Positions 27,219 through 35,726 of a DNA stretch of 64,000 nt are shown here, piece after piece; the first letter of the stretch is position 1, and every line of letters starts with the position of its first letter. The notes under the pieces were generated by a model. The model was not told the origin of the DNA. It ran no database searches and was given only the letters and a program-made list of their open reading frames with translations. This DNA comes from Prosthecobacter sp. (GTDB taxonomy: Bacteria; Verrucomicrobiota; Verrucomicrobiia; Verrucomicrobiales; Verrucomicrobiaceae). The DNA is taken from NCBI GenBank assembly GCA_019186985.1, contig JABARQ010000016.1, positions 184,066 through 248,065 on the forward strand, written 5' to 3'. The translations under genes were made by a program, and so were the position numbers.

Positions 27219-27827
27219 TCAGGCGGTCCTCCGGGCAAGGGTTGTGAGGGCTTCGGTCGTGACAAGCACCTGAGGGAAATTCAGGAGCTGTTCGGCGTTC
27301 ACGTCTTCAGCGGAGATGAGCTGGACGCTCTGCACATTGCGGGCGGAGCGGAAGGTGTTTTCATCAAAGGAGCCGATGACCAGCAGCTTTTCAGCCTTGG
27401 CAAGGCCCTTGACGGCGCTCACGAAGCTCTTGGTCTTGCCGTCGGCGACGGAAAGACCGGGGATCGTGGCGACCGCACCATCATTGATGCGGGCGGTGAG
27501 AGCGGTGCGAAGCGCAAGCTTGCGGGTGGCCTTCGTGGTTTTTTTGGCCCAGACGGTCGTGTTGCGGGGACCGAAGACGACACCACCACCACTCCAGATG
27601 GGGGAACGCTTGGAACCCATGCGGGCGTTGCCGGTGCCCTTCTGGTTCCAGAGCTTCTTGCCGGAACCGGCCACTTCGGAGCGGTTCTTGGTGTGTGCGT
27701 TACCCTGGCGGCGGTTGGCGCGGTAGGCCACGACAGTTTCATGGAGAGCCTGCTTGCCCTTGTGGCCTTCCACAAGGTTCAGGTTCGCCTGCTTCGCGGC
27801 GTCGATGGAAAGAACAGTAGCGGACAT
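27219..27827 (-). CDS. rplD: 50S ribosomal protein L4
   Basis: The 202-residue L4, which reaches into the exit tunnel and in E. coli also represses the S10 operon. Signature parts are 'VVAYRANRRQGNAHTKNRSEVAGSGKKLWNQKGTGNARMGSKRSPIWSGGGVVFGP' and 'VLVTTEALTTLARR'. Whether it autoregulates here cannot be seen from the sequence. Confidence 0.97.
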   Translation of the reverse strand: MSATVLSIDAAKQANLNLVEGHKGKQALHETVVAYRANRRQGNAHTKNRSEVAGSGKKLWNQKGTGNARMGSKRSPIWSGGGVVFGPRNTTVWAKKTTKATRKLALRTALTARINDGAVATIPGLSVADGKTKSFVSAVKGLAKAEKLLVIGSFDENTFRSARNVQSVQLISAEDVNAEQLLNFPQVLVTTEALTTLARRTA

Positions 27828-27847
27828 GATTCGAATTCCTCCTCAGG

Positions 27848-28501
27848 TTACTTGGCCGCAGGGGCGGGTTTTTTCTTGGCGGGGCGCACCACGACGATGC
27901 TGCCCTTGTTGCCGGGGATGGCGCCGCTGATGAGCAGCACACCATCTTCCGGACGGCTCTGGATGACTTTAAGGTTCTGCGTCGTGACGCGCTCAACACC
28001 GTCGTGACCGGGCATCTTCTGATTCTTCCAGACGAGACCTGGAGTGAGACGGCAGCCGATGGAACCCGGGCGGCGATGCATCATGTGGCCGTGGGTGGCG
28101 GGCTGGCCGCTGAAGTTCCAGCGCTTGACGACGCCCTGAAAACCCTTGCCCTTGGTGGTGCCGATCACGTCGACCCACTGGCCGGCGCTGAAAAGGTCAG
28201 CCTTGAGCTCGGTCTCAGCAGCAGGAAGCTGGTCGTCGGAGGTGAAACGAAACTCCTTCACGACGCGCTTCGGGGCGGAGCCGTGCTTCTTGAAGTGGCC
28301 AAGGAGGGGCTTGCTCACGCGAAACTCCTTCTGCTCGCCATAACCGACCTGGACGGCGCTGTAGCCATCCTTGCCGGACTTCTGCTTCACCTGGATGACC
28401 TTGTTGCCGGAGACATCGACGACGGTGACGGCAATCGCCTCACCTTTGTCGGTGTACACCTTTGTCATTCCAAGTTTTTTTCCAATCAAGCCGAGTGCCA
28501 T
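27848..28501 (-). CDS. rplC: 50S ribosomal protein L3
   Basis: The 217-residue L3, one of two assembly initiators of the 50S subunit. It begins 'MALGLIGKKLGMTKVYTDKGEAIAVTVVDV' and contains the signature 'GTTKGKGFQGVVKRWNFSGQPATHGHMMHRRPGSIGC' and 'KMPGHDGVERVTTQNLKV'. Lys-rich end. It follows rpsJ after 35 bp. Confidence 0.98.
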   Translation of the reverse strand: MALGLIGKKLGMTKVYTDKGEAIAVTVVDVSGNKVIQVKQKSGKDGYSAVQVGYGEQKEFRVSKPLLGHFKKHGSAPKRVVKEFRFTSDDQLPAAETELKADLFSAGQWVDVIGTTKGKGFQGVVKRWNFSGQPATHGHMMHRRPGSIGCRLTPGLVWKNQKMPGHDGVERVTTQNLKVIQSRPEDGVLLISGAIPGNKGSIVVVRPAKKKPAPAAK

Positions 28502-28536
28502 GGTGGGTGTCCTCCTTTGAGGTCAGTGGGTGAGGG

Positions 28537-28845
28537 TTAGATCTTGATCGTGATGTCCACGCCGGAGGGAAGGTTGAGCTTCTTCAGCTCGTCCACGGTG
28601 CGGGAGGTGGGGTCGACGATGTCGAGCAGGCGCTTGTGAGTGCGGATCTCGAACTGGTCCATGGACTTCTTGTCCACGTGGGGGGAGCGGTTCACGGTGA
28701 ACTTCTCGATGCGGGTAGGAAGCGGGATCGGGCCGGCGACCTTGGCGCCCGTGCGCTTGGCGGTCTCCACGATGTCCGCCGTGCTCTTGTCGAGCGTGCG
28801 GTAATCGTAGGCACGGAGGCGGATGCGGATTTTCTGATTGTTCAT
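28537..28845 (-). CDS. rpsJ: 30S ribosomal protein S10
   Basis: The 102-residue S10, which doubles as the NusE antitermination factor in many bacteria. '[72 protein letters not shown]' covers the entire family core. It follows fusA after only 42 bp, with no tuf gene between. Confidence 0.98.
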   Translation of the reverse strand: MNNQKIRIRLRAYDYRTLDKSTADIVETAKRTGAKVAGPIPLPTRIEKFTVNRSPHVDKKSMDQFEIRTHKRLLDIVDPTSRTVDELKKLNLPSGVDITIKI

Positions 28846-28887
28846 GGCGTGTGTCCGTCGTGAAAGGGTTTCTTGATGCTAGGGGAA

Positions 28888-31038
28888 TCAGGCTTTGCCG
28901 CCGCCGCGCTGCTCGACGATCTGGTCGACGATCTGCTGCGGCACCTGCTCGAAGTGCGAGGGCTGCATGGAGTAGCTGGCGCGGCCGGAGGAGAGGGTGC
29001 GGATCGCGGTGGAGTATCCGAACATTTCGGCCAGGGGAACCTCGGCACGAAGGATGGCCGTGGCTCCACGGCTGTCCATGCCCTGGATCTTGCCGCGGCG
29101 ACGGTTGAGGTCACCCATGATGTCGCCCTGATAGTCTTCAGGCGTGGTGCACTCAACCGCCATGATAGGCTCGAGCAGGATGCACTTGGCCTTTTTCAAG
29201 GCGTCCTTGACCGCGAAGATGCCGGCCATTTTGAAGGCGTTTTCGTTGGAGTCCACTTCATGGCTGGAGCCGTCAACCAGGTCGATGTGCATGTCGATCA
29301 CCGGATAACCGGCGATGATGCCGTTCAGGGCGGCCTCGATGCAGCCCGCCTTGGCCGGGTTGATGAACTCCTTCGGAATGGTGCCGCCAACGACCTTGTT
29401 TTCCACCACGATGCCGGAGCCTTTTTCGCCAGGACGGACCTTGATGACAACATGGCCATACTGACCGCGGCCACCCGACTGCTTGACGAGCTTGCCTTCG
29501 CCGTCTGCCTCCTTCGTGAGGGTTTCACGGTAGGCGATCTGGGGTTTGCCGGTGTTGGTTTCAACCTTGTGCTCACGCTTCAGGCGGTCGCAAAGGATTT
29601 CAAGGTGAAGCTCGCCCATGCCGGCGATGATCGTCTGGCCGGTTTCCTCATCGGTCTTGACGAAGAAGGTGGGGTCTTCTTCGGACAGGCGCTGGAGGGC
29701 GTTGCCCATTTTTTCCTGATCCCCCTTTGTCTTCGGTTCAACAGCCATGCTGATGACCGGCTCGGGGAAGGTTGGCGGCTCAAGCTGAACTTCGAGGCTT
29801 TCGTCACAGAAGGTGTCACCCGTGCGGACGTCCTTGACACCCACGAGGGCGGCAATGTCACCGGAGTAGCAGGTGTCGATGTCTTTGTGGACGGCGGCCT
29901 GGATCTGGATGAGGCGGCCCACGCGCTCCGATTTGCGGGTGCGTGGATTGTAGATGGTGTCACCCTTGGAAATCTTGCCGGAATAAACGCGGAAGAAAAC
30001 CAGGCGGCCAAACTTGTCAGACCAGAGCTTGAAGCCCAGGGCGATGAACTTGCCGTTGTCGTCCGGCTTGGCCTCGACGATGTTTTCCGGCTCGTCGACG
30101 ACGGTGCCTTTCTGAGGCTCGATGTCGAGGGGGCCTGGAAGATAGTCGATGACGGCGTCGATCAGATACTGAACGCCCTTGTTCTTGAAGGCGGAGCCAC
30201 CCGCCATCGGGATGATCTTGTTGGCAATCACCGCACGACGAAGGCCAGCCTTGAGCTCCTTGGGGCCAATGGGCTGTTCTTCCAGGAACATCATGCCCAG
30301 TTCGTCATCAGCGCTGCAGACGGCGTCAAGAAGTTCATCATACGCCTTCTTCGCCCTGGCGACTTCATCACCCTCAAGGGCGCGCACCGTGTACTTCGAA
30401 CCAAACTTTTCATCGTCCGAGTAAATGATCGCCTTCTGGTTCACCACGTCGATCTGACCGATGAGGTTGTCCTCAGCGCCGATCGGGATCAGGATGGGGA
30501 AGGCCGGGGCGCCAAGCTTGGTGCGGACATCCTCAACAACGCGCTCAAAGTTTGCACCCGTGCGGTCCATCTTGTTGACGAAGGCGATGCGAGGCACGCC
30601 GTATTTTTCAGCCTGGCGATACACCGTCTCGGACTGGGGCTGCACGCCGGCCACGCCGCAGAGAACGAAAATGGCACCGTCAAGAACGCGCAGGGAGCGC
30701 TCCACCTCGGCCGTGAAGTCCACGTGTCCGGGGGTGTCAATGATGTTCACGCGGATGTCTTCCATCTCACGCGTCTTGTAGATGCCCTCCTCCTTGAGCT
30801 GCTTCCACTTGGCCGTCACAGCGGCGGAGGTGATGGTGATGCCACGCTCTTTTTCCTGCTCCATCCAGTCCGTCGTGGCGGCTCCATCGTGCACCTCGCC
30901 GATCTTGTGGATCATGCCGGTGTAGAAGAGGATACGCTCAGTCAGGGTCGTCTTGCCCGCGTCAATGTGGGCGCAGATCCCGATGTTACGGGTGCGCTCC
31001 AGGGGGAATTCGCGGTTGGGAGAGTTCGGGTTGGACAT
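28888..31038 (-). CDS. fusA: Elongation factor G
   Basis: The translocation GTPase, 716 residues. G1 'AHIDAGKTT' (about 24-32), 'GITITSAAV' switch I, G3 'DTPGHVDF', G4 'NKMD', then domains II-V with 'RGQYGHVVIKVRPGEKG' and the C-terminal 'GYSTAIRTLSSGRASYSMQPSHFEQVP'. This is the ribosome-translocating type by overall similarity; it keeps the long form with no deletions. It sits between rpsG and rpsJ. Confidence 0.98.
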   Translation of the reverse strand: MSNPNSPNREFPLERTRNIGICAHIDAGKTTLTERILFYTGMIHKIGEVHDGAATTDWMEQEKERGITITSAAVTAKWKQLKEEGIYKTREMEDIRVNIIDTPGHVDFTAEVERSLRVLDGAIFVLCGVAGVQPQSETVYRQAEKYGVPRIAFVNKMDRTGANFERVVEDVRTKLGAPAFPILIPIGAEDNLIGQIDVVNQKAIIYSDDEKFGSKYTVRALEGDEVARAKKAYDELLDAVCSADDELGMMFLEEQPIGPKELKAGLRRAVIANKIIPMAGGSAFKNKGVQYLIDAVIDYLPGPLDIEPQKGTVVDEPENIVEAKPDDNGKFIALGFKLWSDKFGRLVFFRVYSGKISKGDTIYNPRTRKSERVGRLIQIQAAVHKDIDTCYSGDIAALVGVKDVRTGDTFCDESLEVQLEPPTFPEPVISMAVEPKTKGDQEKMGNALQRLSEEDPTFFVKTDEETGQTIIAGMGELHLEILCDRLKREHKVETNTGKPQIAYRETLTKEADGEGKLVKQSGGRGQYGHVVIKVRPGEKGSGIVVENKVVGGTIPKEFINPAKAGCIEAALNGIIAGYPVIDMHIDLVDGSSHEVDSNENAFKMAGIFAVKDALKKAKCILLEPIMAVECTTPEDYQGDIMGDLNRRRGKIQGMDSRGATAILRAEVPLAEMFGYSTAIRTLSSGRASYSMQPSHFEQVPQQIVDQIVEQRGGGKA

Positions 31039-31094
31039 GGGGGGAAGTAAGAGGGAGGGGACGAAACAGCGTGTTAGGGAAGGCTTCCTGGAGA

Positions 31095-31568
31095 TTAGAA
31101 GCGGAAGTGGGCGAAGGCGCGGTTGGCCTGAGCCTGCTTGTGAACGTCATCGCGCTTGCGGACGGAGGAACCCTGGCCCTGGGAGGCCTCCTTGAGTTCG
31201 TTGGCCAGCGCACGGTGCATCGGCTGCCCCTTGCGGCCGCGGGCATAACCCACGATCCAGCGCATGGCCAGGGACTCGGAACGAGCGGAGGAAACCTCAA
31301 GCGGCACCTGATAGGTTGCACCACCCACGCGGCGGGCCTTCACCTCAACCTTGGGCTTGGCATTGTCGATGGCACGATGAAAGAGCTCGAGCGGATCGAC
31401 GGTTTCCGTCTTCTCGTTCAGCAGATCAATGGCGGAATACACGATGTTTTCCGCCACGGACTTCTTGCCGCTCAGCATCACGCGGCTGATGAGGCTGGCG
31501 ACGATCTCGCTGTCATAGCGGGAGTCCTTGATGACTTTCTTGTCATAAACGCGTTTCCTGCGGGCCAT
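31095..31568 (-). CDS. rpsG: 30S ribosomal protein S7
   Basis: The 157-residue S7 initiates assembly of the 30S head. 'MARRKRVYDKKVIKDSRYDSEIVASLISRVMLSGKKSVAENIVYSAI' and 'VKARRVGGATYQVPLEVSSARSESLAMRWIVGYARGRKGQPM' match the family end to end. It lies 51 bp after rpsL. Confidence 0.98.
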   Translation of the reverse strand: MARRKRVYDKKVIKDSRYDSEIVASLISRVMLSGKKSVAENIVYSAIDLLNEKTETVDPLELFHRAIDNAKPKVEVKARRVGGATYQVPLEVSSARSESLAMRWIVGYARGRKGQPMHRALANELKEASQGQGSSVRKRDDVHKQAQANRAFAHFRF

Positions 31569-31619
31569 AAAATCGAAAAGATGAGGTTGAGAAAGATCGG
31601 TTCTAGTTCGCCAACGGCA

Positions 31620-32027
31620 TTACTTCTTGCCCTTGGCAGGAGCGGCGGCGGCACCCGACTTCGGACGCTTGGCACCGTATTTGGAACGGCCGCGGCGGCG
31701 CTTCTCGACGCCGAGGCAGTCCAGAGTGCCGCGGACGATGTGGTAACGAACGCCCGGAAGGTCTTTCACACGACCGCCACGGACCAGCACGATGCTGTGC
31801 TCCTGGAGGTTATGGCCCTCACCGCCGATGTAGGCGATGACTTCGTAGCCATTGGTCAGACGCACCTTGGCAACCTTACGAAGAGCGGAGTTTGGTTTCT
31901 TCGGGGTGCGGGTCATGACCTGAAGGCAGACACCGCGGCGCTGGGGGCAGTTCGCGAGCGCAGGCGACTTCGACTTCACCGCCTTGTCCTTGCGGCCGTG
32001 CCTGACGAGCTGATTGATGGTGGGCAT
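31620..32027 (-). CDS. rpsL: 30S ribosomal protein S12
   Basis: The 135-residue S12 is part of the decoding centre. '[13 protein letters not shown]', '[34 protein letters not shown]' and '[40 protein letters not shown]' are intact, including the two Lys positions (TPKKPNS and GRVKDLP) where streptomycin-resistance changes occur in other bacteria; both are wild type here. An Ala/Lys tail extends it by about 10 residues. It is the first gene of the block, preceded by a long leader. Confidence 0.98.
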   Translation of the reverse strand: MPTINQLVRHGRKDKAVKSKSPALANCPQRRGVCLQVMTRTPKKPNSALRKVAKVRLTNGYEVIAYIGGEGHNLQEHSIVLVRGGRVKDLPGVRYHIVRGTLDCLGVEKRRRGRSKYGAKRPKSGAAAAPAKGKK

Positions 32028-32102
32028 GTTGTCTGAGGGAGGGAAAACCGTTCCGTTAAATGGGAGCCTCGACGGGCCGGGAACGGGAGAGACAAAGTGC
32101 CC

Positions 32103-32203
32103 ACTCTGAAGTTTCAGAGTTGCACAGTGTTTTTCCGGTTCACTGCTCCGATAGCAAAAAGAGCCTGGGGAGACTCGTTTTCAGCCAGACTTTGGGGAAA
32201 GTC
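32103..32203 (-). promoter_or_regulatory. Structured leader upstream of rpsL
   Basis: The 358-bp gap between rpsL (minus) and the next plus-strand gene holds two inverted repeats: ACTCTGAA-GT-TTCAGAGT at 32103-32120 (8-bp arms) and GACTTT-GGGG-AAAGTC at 32188-32203 (6-bp arms). Both would fall in the 5' untranslated RNA of the operon if transcription starts near 32250. They may be leader structures for autoregulation. Apart from these and the candidate promoter I see nothing coding in the gap. Confidence 0.35.
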
Positions 32204-32253
32204 CGGGGCTGGGGGGCGCGACAGTGGGGCAGGATGAAAAATAGGCAACCGGA

Positions 32254-32282
32254 ATTTTTCAAATTATTGGCCTGAAGGTCAA
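32254..32282 (-). promoter_or_regulatory. Candidate sigma-70-type promoter for the rpsL operon
   Basis: On the minus strand TTGACC (complement of 32277-32282) and AAAAAT (complement of 32254-32259) are separated by 17 bp, five of six and four of six matches to the -35 and -10 consensus. It would give a leader of about 220 nt before rpsL. Single-site pattern matches of this kind are weak evidence. Confidence 0.3.
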
Positions 32283-32385
32283 AAAAGGGGCCTTGGGGGG
32301 TGCCCTGCCGCCTGTCATGCAGCTTCAAGACCTCATCCCTTGTGTTTTCAATGGTTTTCATGACAGGATGGTCCAACCCGTGATC

Positions 32386-33354
32386 ATGAAAGCCCTGACC
32401 CTGTTTTTTGCCGCCACCACGCTCGTCAGCCTCATCTCCTTAGCCTGGCTCCTGGGCACGCCAGCTCCGGCCGACCCCCGGGTGGCAAAACTGGAGACGG
32501 AGCTCAAGGAGGCCCGCCTGACGATTGCCCAGATGCGACGCGATCTAGCCGCCCGGCCGGCCAGCCTGCCCGCCACGCCCGCCCCCTCCCCCAAAACCCT
32601 CCAGGCAAGTCCTGCCATCGAGGCTCCCGCCGCAACCAGATCGCCCCAGGCCACCACGGCCGGCGCCCTCCGTGAGATGTTGAAGAACCCCGCCATGCGG
32701 GACCTCCTCGGCCAGCAGCAGGCAGTTCAGATCGAGACCGGCTACGCCCGCCTTTTTGAATACCTCAAGCTCAGCGATGAGGAGAAGGCCCACTTTAAAA
32801 AACTGCTGGTTGAACGCGCCAAGACGGAAGCCGACCTCGGCCTCAAGCTGCTCGATTCCAGCCTGACGCCCGAGCAGCGCAGCCAGATCATCGCCGAGGG
32901 TGAAAAGAACAAAAAAGCCTACGATGAGACCATCCGCGGCTTCCTCAATGATGAGTCTGACTGGGGGGCCTTTCAAAAATATGAGTCCACCCGCCCGGAG
33001 CGGACCCAGTTCGAAACCATGGGCCGCAGCCTGTTTACCGCCTCTGGAGAGCCCCTTTCAACCCAGCAGGAAGATCAGTTGATCGACCTCATGGCCCAGG
33101 TCCGCCAAAACCCGACTCCAGAGCAGTCGCAACTGGCCAGGGCCATGAGCAACCCGGCGCAAATGACCGATGCCAACCTTAAAAGCCTGCTCGAGTTCCA
33201 ACGTGCCAGCAATGCCAGGATCCTTCAGCAGGCCGCAGGTTTTCTCTCACCCGAGCAGCTCAAGACCCTCCAGGCCTACCAGGAACAGACGCTCGGCACG
33301 ATGGAATCCGGCTACCGGATGGGCACGATGCTCCTGCAAGGGCGAAAGCCCTGA
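32386..33354 (+). CDS. Hypothetical membrane-anchored, helix-rich protein
   Basis: Not recognised. From the ATG at 32386 the product has 322 residues: an N-terminal hydrophobic segment ('ALTLFFAATTLVSLISLAWLLG') acting as anchor or signal, a short coiled-coil stretch ('VAKLETELKEARLTIAQMRRDL', about 30-52), a Pro/Ala-rich linker, then a mostly helical domain with 'LLGQQQAVQIETGYARLFEYLKLSDEEKAHFKKLLVERA' and a repeated 'LTPEQRSQI' / 'LSPEQLKTL' motif. Such helical domains with L(T/S)PEQ turns recur in periplasmic proteins related to Spy/CpxP-like folds; that resemblance is only suggestive. Earlier in-frame starts (from 32293) lie before the hydrophobic segment and are less likely. Confidence 0.6.
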   Translation: MKALTLFFAATTLVSLISLAWLLGTPAPADPRVAKLETELKEARLTIAQMRRDLAARPASLPATPAPSPKTLQASPAIEAPAATRSPQATTAGALREMLKNPAMRDLLGQQQAVQIETGYARLFEYLKLSDEEKAHFKKLLVERAKTEADLGLKLLDSSLTPEQRSQIIAEGEKNKKAYDETIRGFLNDESDWGAFQKYESTRPERTQFETMGRSLFTASGEPLSTQQEDQLIDLMAQVRQNPTPEQSQLARAMSNPAQMTDANLKSLLEFQRASNARILQQAAGFLSPEQLKTLQAYQEQTLGTMESGYRMGTMLLQGRKP

Positions 33355-33365
33355 TGCAGAGCAGC

Positions 33366-34751
33366 TCACAGGCGGCTGATTTCCTCGATGAACGCCTCTC
33401 TCAGGGCGGCAACCGCCCCTGCGTCCGCATAATGATTCACCATGAGGCCAAAGGACATTTCACGCCCGTCTGACCTCGTGACGATTCCCGTGACGGAGCG
33501 AACGCCTGACATCGCTCCGCCCTTCCAGCGCAAAGCCCCTTTTTGAAGCAGCGACGCCTTGTAAACCATCCCATGCGGCCCTGCAGCGGCCAGAAACTGC
33601 AGGCGCGCCAGGTCGTGGGGCGTGATGAAATCCGCCCTGGCCAGGCCGCAGCCGTCCTCCATCCGGAGGCCTGAGAATTCCAGGCCACGTCCTTTCCAAT
33701 GCTCCCTGACCACCTCTTCGGCAGCCTTGGATTCCCTGAGGCCCAGCAGCCGGAACAGACACTCGGTTTCATGGTTGTCAGAAGTGGCGTGGATGCTGGT
33801 GATGATGTCCCGCAGCGTGGGTGAGGCATGTCTGAGAAGCTCCACCTGCCCGGCAGCACGCCCCTTCACGGCCTCCGCCGCCCCGGCCGCCTCAATGCCC
33901 GCCTCGAGAAGGGCCTGCTTCAAATGATGCGCCGCATACCGTTCCGGATCCGGGACTGCGCCCGTCACCTGAAAGGCAGCCTGTCCCAGCGGTACGGTTC
34001 CGCGGAAATGCAGCACGCCGGTGCGTTCACCGCCATGGATCACAACTCCGTCACCAGAATCCACGGCACCGGTCAGCGTCTCATTCACCCAGGTGACCCC
34101 CGGCACCTCAGGCACCATTCCCAGCAAGGCCGTCGGTCCGCCCACCTGGTCAGCCGCACGAAAAGCCACGACATAGCGGTTGTGCTCCAGGTTGAGTCCA
34201 CAAACCGGGCTGCCATAGCCGTTGCCGAGGTCACCCCAGTTCCAAAAATCATCGTAAAAGCTTCCTGGGAAAAGTCTTCCGTCCCCGAGAATCCGCCCCG
34301 CCACGCGCTTCAAGCCACGTTTTTGGAGCTGCACGACCCAGTCTCGGAGGTCCTTCAGCGACAGCATGGGATCACCTCCACCTACGATGACCAGGTCCCC
34401 TGCGATCACCCCGTCCAGAATCTCCGCCGTCGCTGTCAGACGAGTCTCGATCCGGTGATCCGGCCCCCATTTTTCCAGGGCTGTGGCCGTGGTCACCGTC
34501 TTGAGGCTGGATGCGGGGATCAGCGCCACCTGCGGGTTTTTTCCGGCCACTACACGCCCGTCAGGATCGAGAAGGCAGAAGCCGAGGGCCGCCCCTGCGA
34601 AACCGGGCCGCGCGGCATGTTCAGCCACCAGCTTCTCCACCGGATGGAGCGGCGGTTCGAGGATTGGCTGCGTGACCGGCCTGCGCAGGTCACGCCACCA
34701 AAATGCAGCCAGGGCGGATGCCAGAAGCAGGATGGCTGCGTTCTTGACCAT
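33366..34751 (-). CDS. dacB: D-alanyl-D-alanine carboxypeptidase/endopeptidase (PBP4 type)
   Basis: A periplasmic class-C low-molecular-mass penicillin-binding protein that trims or cuts peptidoglycan cross-links. The 461-residue product has an N-terminal membrane/signal segment ('AAILLLASALAAFWW'), the active-site 'PASSLK' (S81xxK84), a large inserted domain, 'TSDNHETECLFRLLG' (SxN motif) and the third motif as 'WKGGAMSGVRSVTGIV' (KGG in place of the usual KTG). The change Thr to Gly in that motif is unusual but the flanking SGVRS is conserved. thiS precedes it by 4 bp on the same strand. Confidence 0.9.
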   Translation of the reverse strand: MVKNAAILLLASALAAFWWRDLRRPVTQPILEPPLHPVEKLVAEHAARPGFAGAALGFCLLDPDGRVVAGKNPQVALIPASSLKTVTTATALEKWGPDHRIETRLTATAEILDGVIAGDLVIVGGGDPMLSLKDLRDWVVQLQKRGLKRVAGRILGDGRLFPGSFYDDFWNWGDLGNGYGSPVCGLNLEHNRYVVAFRAADQVGGPTALLGMVPEVPGVTWVNETLTGAVDSGDGVVIHGGERTGVLHFRGTVPLGQAAFQVTGAVPDPERYAAHHLKQALLEAGIEAAGAAEAVKGRAAGQVELLRHASPTLRDIITSIHATSDNHETECLFRLLGLRESKAAEEVVREHWKGRGLEFSGLRMEDGCGLARADFITPHDLARLQFLAAAGPHGMVYKASLLQKGALRWKGGAMSGVRSVTGIVTRSDGREMSFGLMVNHYADAGAVAALREAFIEEISRL

Positions 34752-34755
34752 GACC

Positions 34756-34956
34756 TCAGCCTCCGGCGGTGATCTGCACCACTTCCAGCACGTCGCCGTC
34801 CTTCACCACGGCCTCCGCCAGCTCCCGAGGAAGCAGCGCCACCTGGTTCTGCTCAACCACGACTGGTTTGCCCGCCAGACCCAGCGCCTCCAGAAGGGCT
34901 GGCATGGGCATGGATCCGGGGAATTCACGCTTGGAACCGTTCAGGGTGACAGTCAT
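34756..34956 (-). CDS. thiS: Sulfur carrier protein ThiS
   Basis: A 66-residue ubiquitin-like protein whose C-terminal Gly-Gly accepts sulfur as a thiocarboxylate for thiazole synthesis in thiamine biosynthesis. It begins 'MTVTLNGSKREF', contains 'ALGLAGKPVVVEQNQVALLPREL' and ends 'VVQITAGG', with the diglycine exactly at the C-terminus. The start at 34956 gives the standard length; an upstream in-frame start (34989) would add a non-family leader. No thiG, thiF or thiazole-synthesis partner is adjacent; dacB follows after 4 bp. Confidence 0.88.
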   Translation of the reverse strand: MTVTLNGSKREFPGSMPMPALLEALGLAGKPVVVEQNQVALLPRELAEAVVKDGDVLEVVQITAGG

Positions 34957-35004
34957 GGCACAAAAAAGCGCGGATGCCGCTGAAGGCAAGACTGCCCGCC
35001 GGCT

Positions 35005-35670
35005 TCAGCTGCCTTTTTTCCACTCCTCCCCTTCGTCATCATCGTCGTCAGGGCGGCCGTAGCCATCGTCGTATCCCTTGCCATGACCATCTTCGTCCCC
35101 CCCCTCATCCTCCAGGTCGATCCCCTGAAGGCCGTCCAGGTCTAGGTCGTCAGGATCAATCTCCTCCACATTTTCATCCTCCACACCTTCACCAGCAGCC
35201 AGCGAGGAGTCCGCAGAAGCCTGTTCTGCACTGCGCTTCTCGATTTCCTCCAGGGTCGCACTCACGTCCTCCACGCTGTCCCAGACGTGCTTGGCCACAA
35301 AAATGGGCGCGCTTTGTTGAAGCGCAATCGCCAGGCTGTCGCTGGGCCTGGCGTCCAGCTCGATGACCTTCCGGGCATGGAGCTGGTTCTCGGCCGAGAT
35401 GATGATCCGGGCGAAAAAGACCGTGCCCTCCACATGGTTGATGATCACCCGGTCCACCTTCGCCCCGAAGGCCATCAGGACGGAGGCCATGAGGTCATGC
35501 GTCAGCGGCCGCTCCTTGGACACCCCGCGCATGAACATGGAGATGGCGGCGCCGACCGCCTCGTCCACATAGATCACGAAGGTCTTCTCCTCGTTCCCAA
35601 GGAACACGGCAAAACTGCCGTCCAGGGGAAGGACGGCCCGCACCTGGGCTTCTGTGACATCACGGTTCAT
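35005..35670 (-). CDS. Bifunctional nuclease family protein (DUF151) with acidic tail
   Basis: The N-terminal 140 residues match the DUF151/bifunctional nuclease domain: 'FLGNEEKTFVIYVDEAVGAAISMFMRGVSKERPLTHDLMASVL' and 'KVIELDARPSDSLAIALQQSAPIFVAKHV'. Plant and bacterial members have been reported to cleave RNA and DNA; the role in bacteria is poorly known. From about residue 150 the protein is a highly acidic, Asp/Glu/Gly-rich tail of 70 residues ending 'DDDDDEGEEWKKGS', probably disordered. It lies 48 bp upstream of thiS on the same strand. Confidence 0.88.
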   Translation of the reverse strand: MNRDVTEAQVRAVLPLDGSFAVFLGNEEKTFVIYVDEAVGAAISMFMRGVSKERPLTHDLMASVLMAFGAKVDRVIINHVEGTVFFARIIISAENQLHARKVIELDARPSDSLAIALQQSAPIFVAKHVWDSVEDVSATLEEIEKRSAEQASADSSLAAGEGVEDENVEEIDPDDLDLDGLQGIDLEDEGGDEDGHGKGYDDGYGRPDDDDDEGEEWKKGS

Positions 35671-35726
35671 GCAGGATGATTAAAGCAATCCCCATTTCCC
35701 TGGCAACCGGTGTCGCCTGAAAAACA

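Noticed and set aside
28873..31050. A 725-codon plus-strand open frame opposite fusA
   Set aside because: It is the antisense shadow of EF-G in a GC-rich genome; it shows no family similarity while the minus strand encodes a complete EF-G.
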